Shown piece after piece: positions 5,180 through 5,206 of a DNA stretch of 5,206 nt. The stretch covers positions 1-5,206 of the forward strand of contig DGOD01000345.1 of the NCBI GenBank assembly GCA_002389265.1, read 5' to 3'. The stretch's first letter is position 1. The number at the start of each line of letters is the position of its first letter. The translations under genes and the position numbers were made by a program. The notes beneath the pieces are model-generated. The model was not told the origin of the DNA. It searched no databases and was given only the letters and a program-made list of their open reading frames with translations. The stretch is from Gammaproteobacteria bacterium UBA4475 (GTDB lineage: Bacteria > Pseudomonadota > Gammaproteobacteria > Pseudomonadales > Azotimanducaceae).

Positions 5180-5206
5180 TATCAATATCTTAAAACTATA
5201 TCTTAA
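5180..5206. other. AT-rich end of window with a 9-bp direct repeat
   Basis: ATATCTTAA occurs at 5185-5193 and 5198-5206, a 13-bp period. The stretch after the hflD stop is almost entirely A and T, unlike the rest of the window, and may be part of a promoter region for the next gene, expected to be purB. No terminator hairpin is visible before the edge. Confidence 0.3.

Overview
The window looks like a piece of a gammaproteobacterial chromosome. The run rluE, nudJ, mnmA, hflD on one strand is the order known from Escherichia coli (where purB follows hflD and icd lies beyond rluE), and the proteins resemble E. coli and Pseudomonas homologues along their whole lengths. The genus cannot be fixed from sequence alone. 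All genes here are housekeeping genes; I see no phage, transposon, CRISPR array, tRNA or rRNA.

Layout. Positions 1-422 (minus) hold most of clpS, the adaptor of the ClpAP protease, cut by the left edge. Positions 423-905 hold no gene I can support, but they contain two intrinsic-terminator-like hairpins that both point to the plus strand, and a 14-bp palindrome. rluE (906-1448, plus) modifies 23S rRNA. Facing it, with only 5 bp between the stop codons, is a compact minus-strand operon moaC-moaD-moaE (2656 down to 1454) for molybdenum cofactor synthesis. A 105-bp divergent promoter region separates moaC from nudJ (2762-3202, plus). A 229-bp gap follows, holding a cytosine-rich tandem repeat with a 13-bp period and a hairpin-bearing leader. 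Next come mnmA (3432-4556) and hflD (4553-5179), which overlap by 4 bp. The last 27 bases are AT-rich and probably precede purB.

How the genes relate. RluE and MnmA both modify RNA for translation (23S pseudouridine and tRNA wobble 2-thiouridine). NudJ is a small Nudix phosphatase and HflD a peripheral membrane-associated protein; their conserved link to mnmA is positional more than mechanistic. MoaC, MoaD and MoaE act one after another: MoaC completes the cyclic pyranopterin made with MoaA, and the MoaD-MoaE complex adds the two sulfurs. moaA and moaB are not in this window.

No undescribed multi-gene system is visible. The parts that ordinary annotation does not explain are non-coding: the 13-bp C-rich array before mnmA, the nested hairpin with T-run just before rluE, and the gene-free clpS-rluE interval bounded by terminator-like structures.
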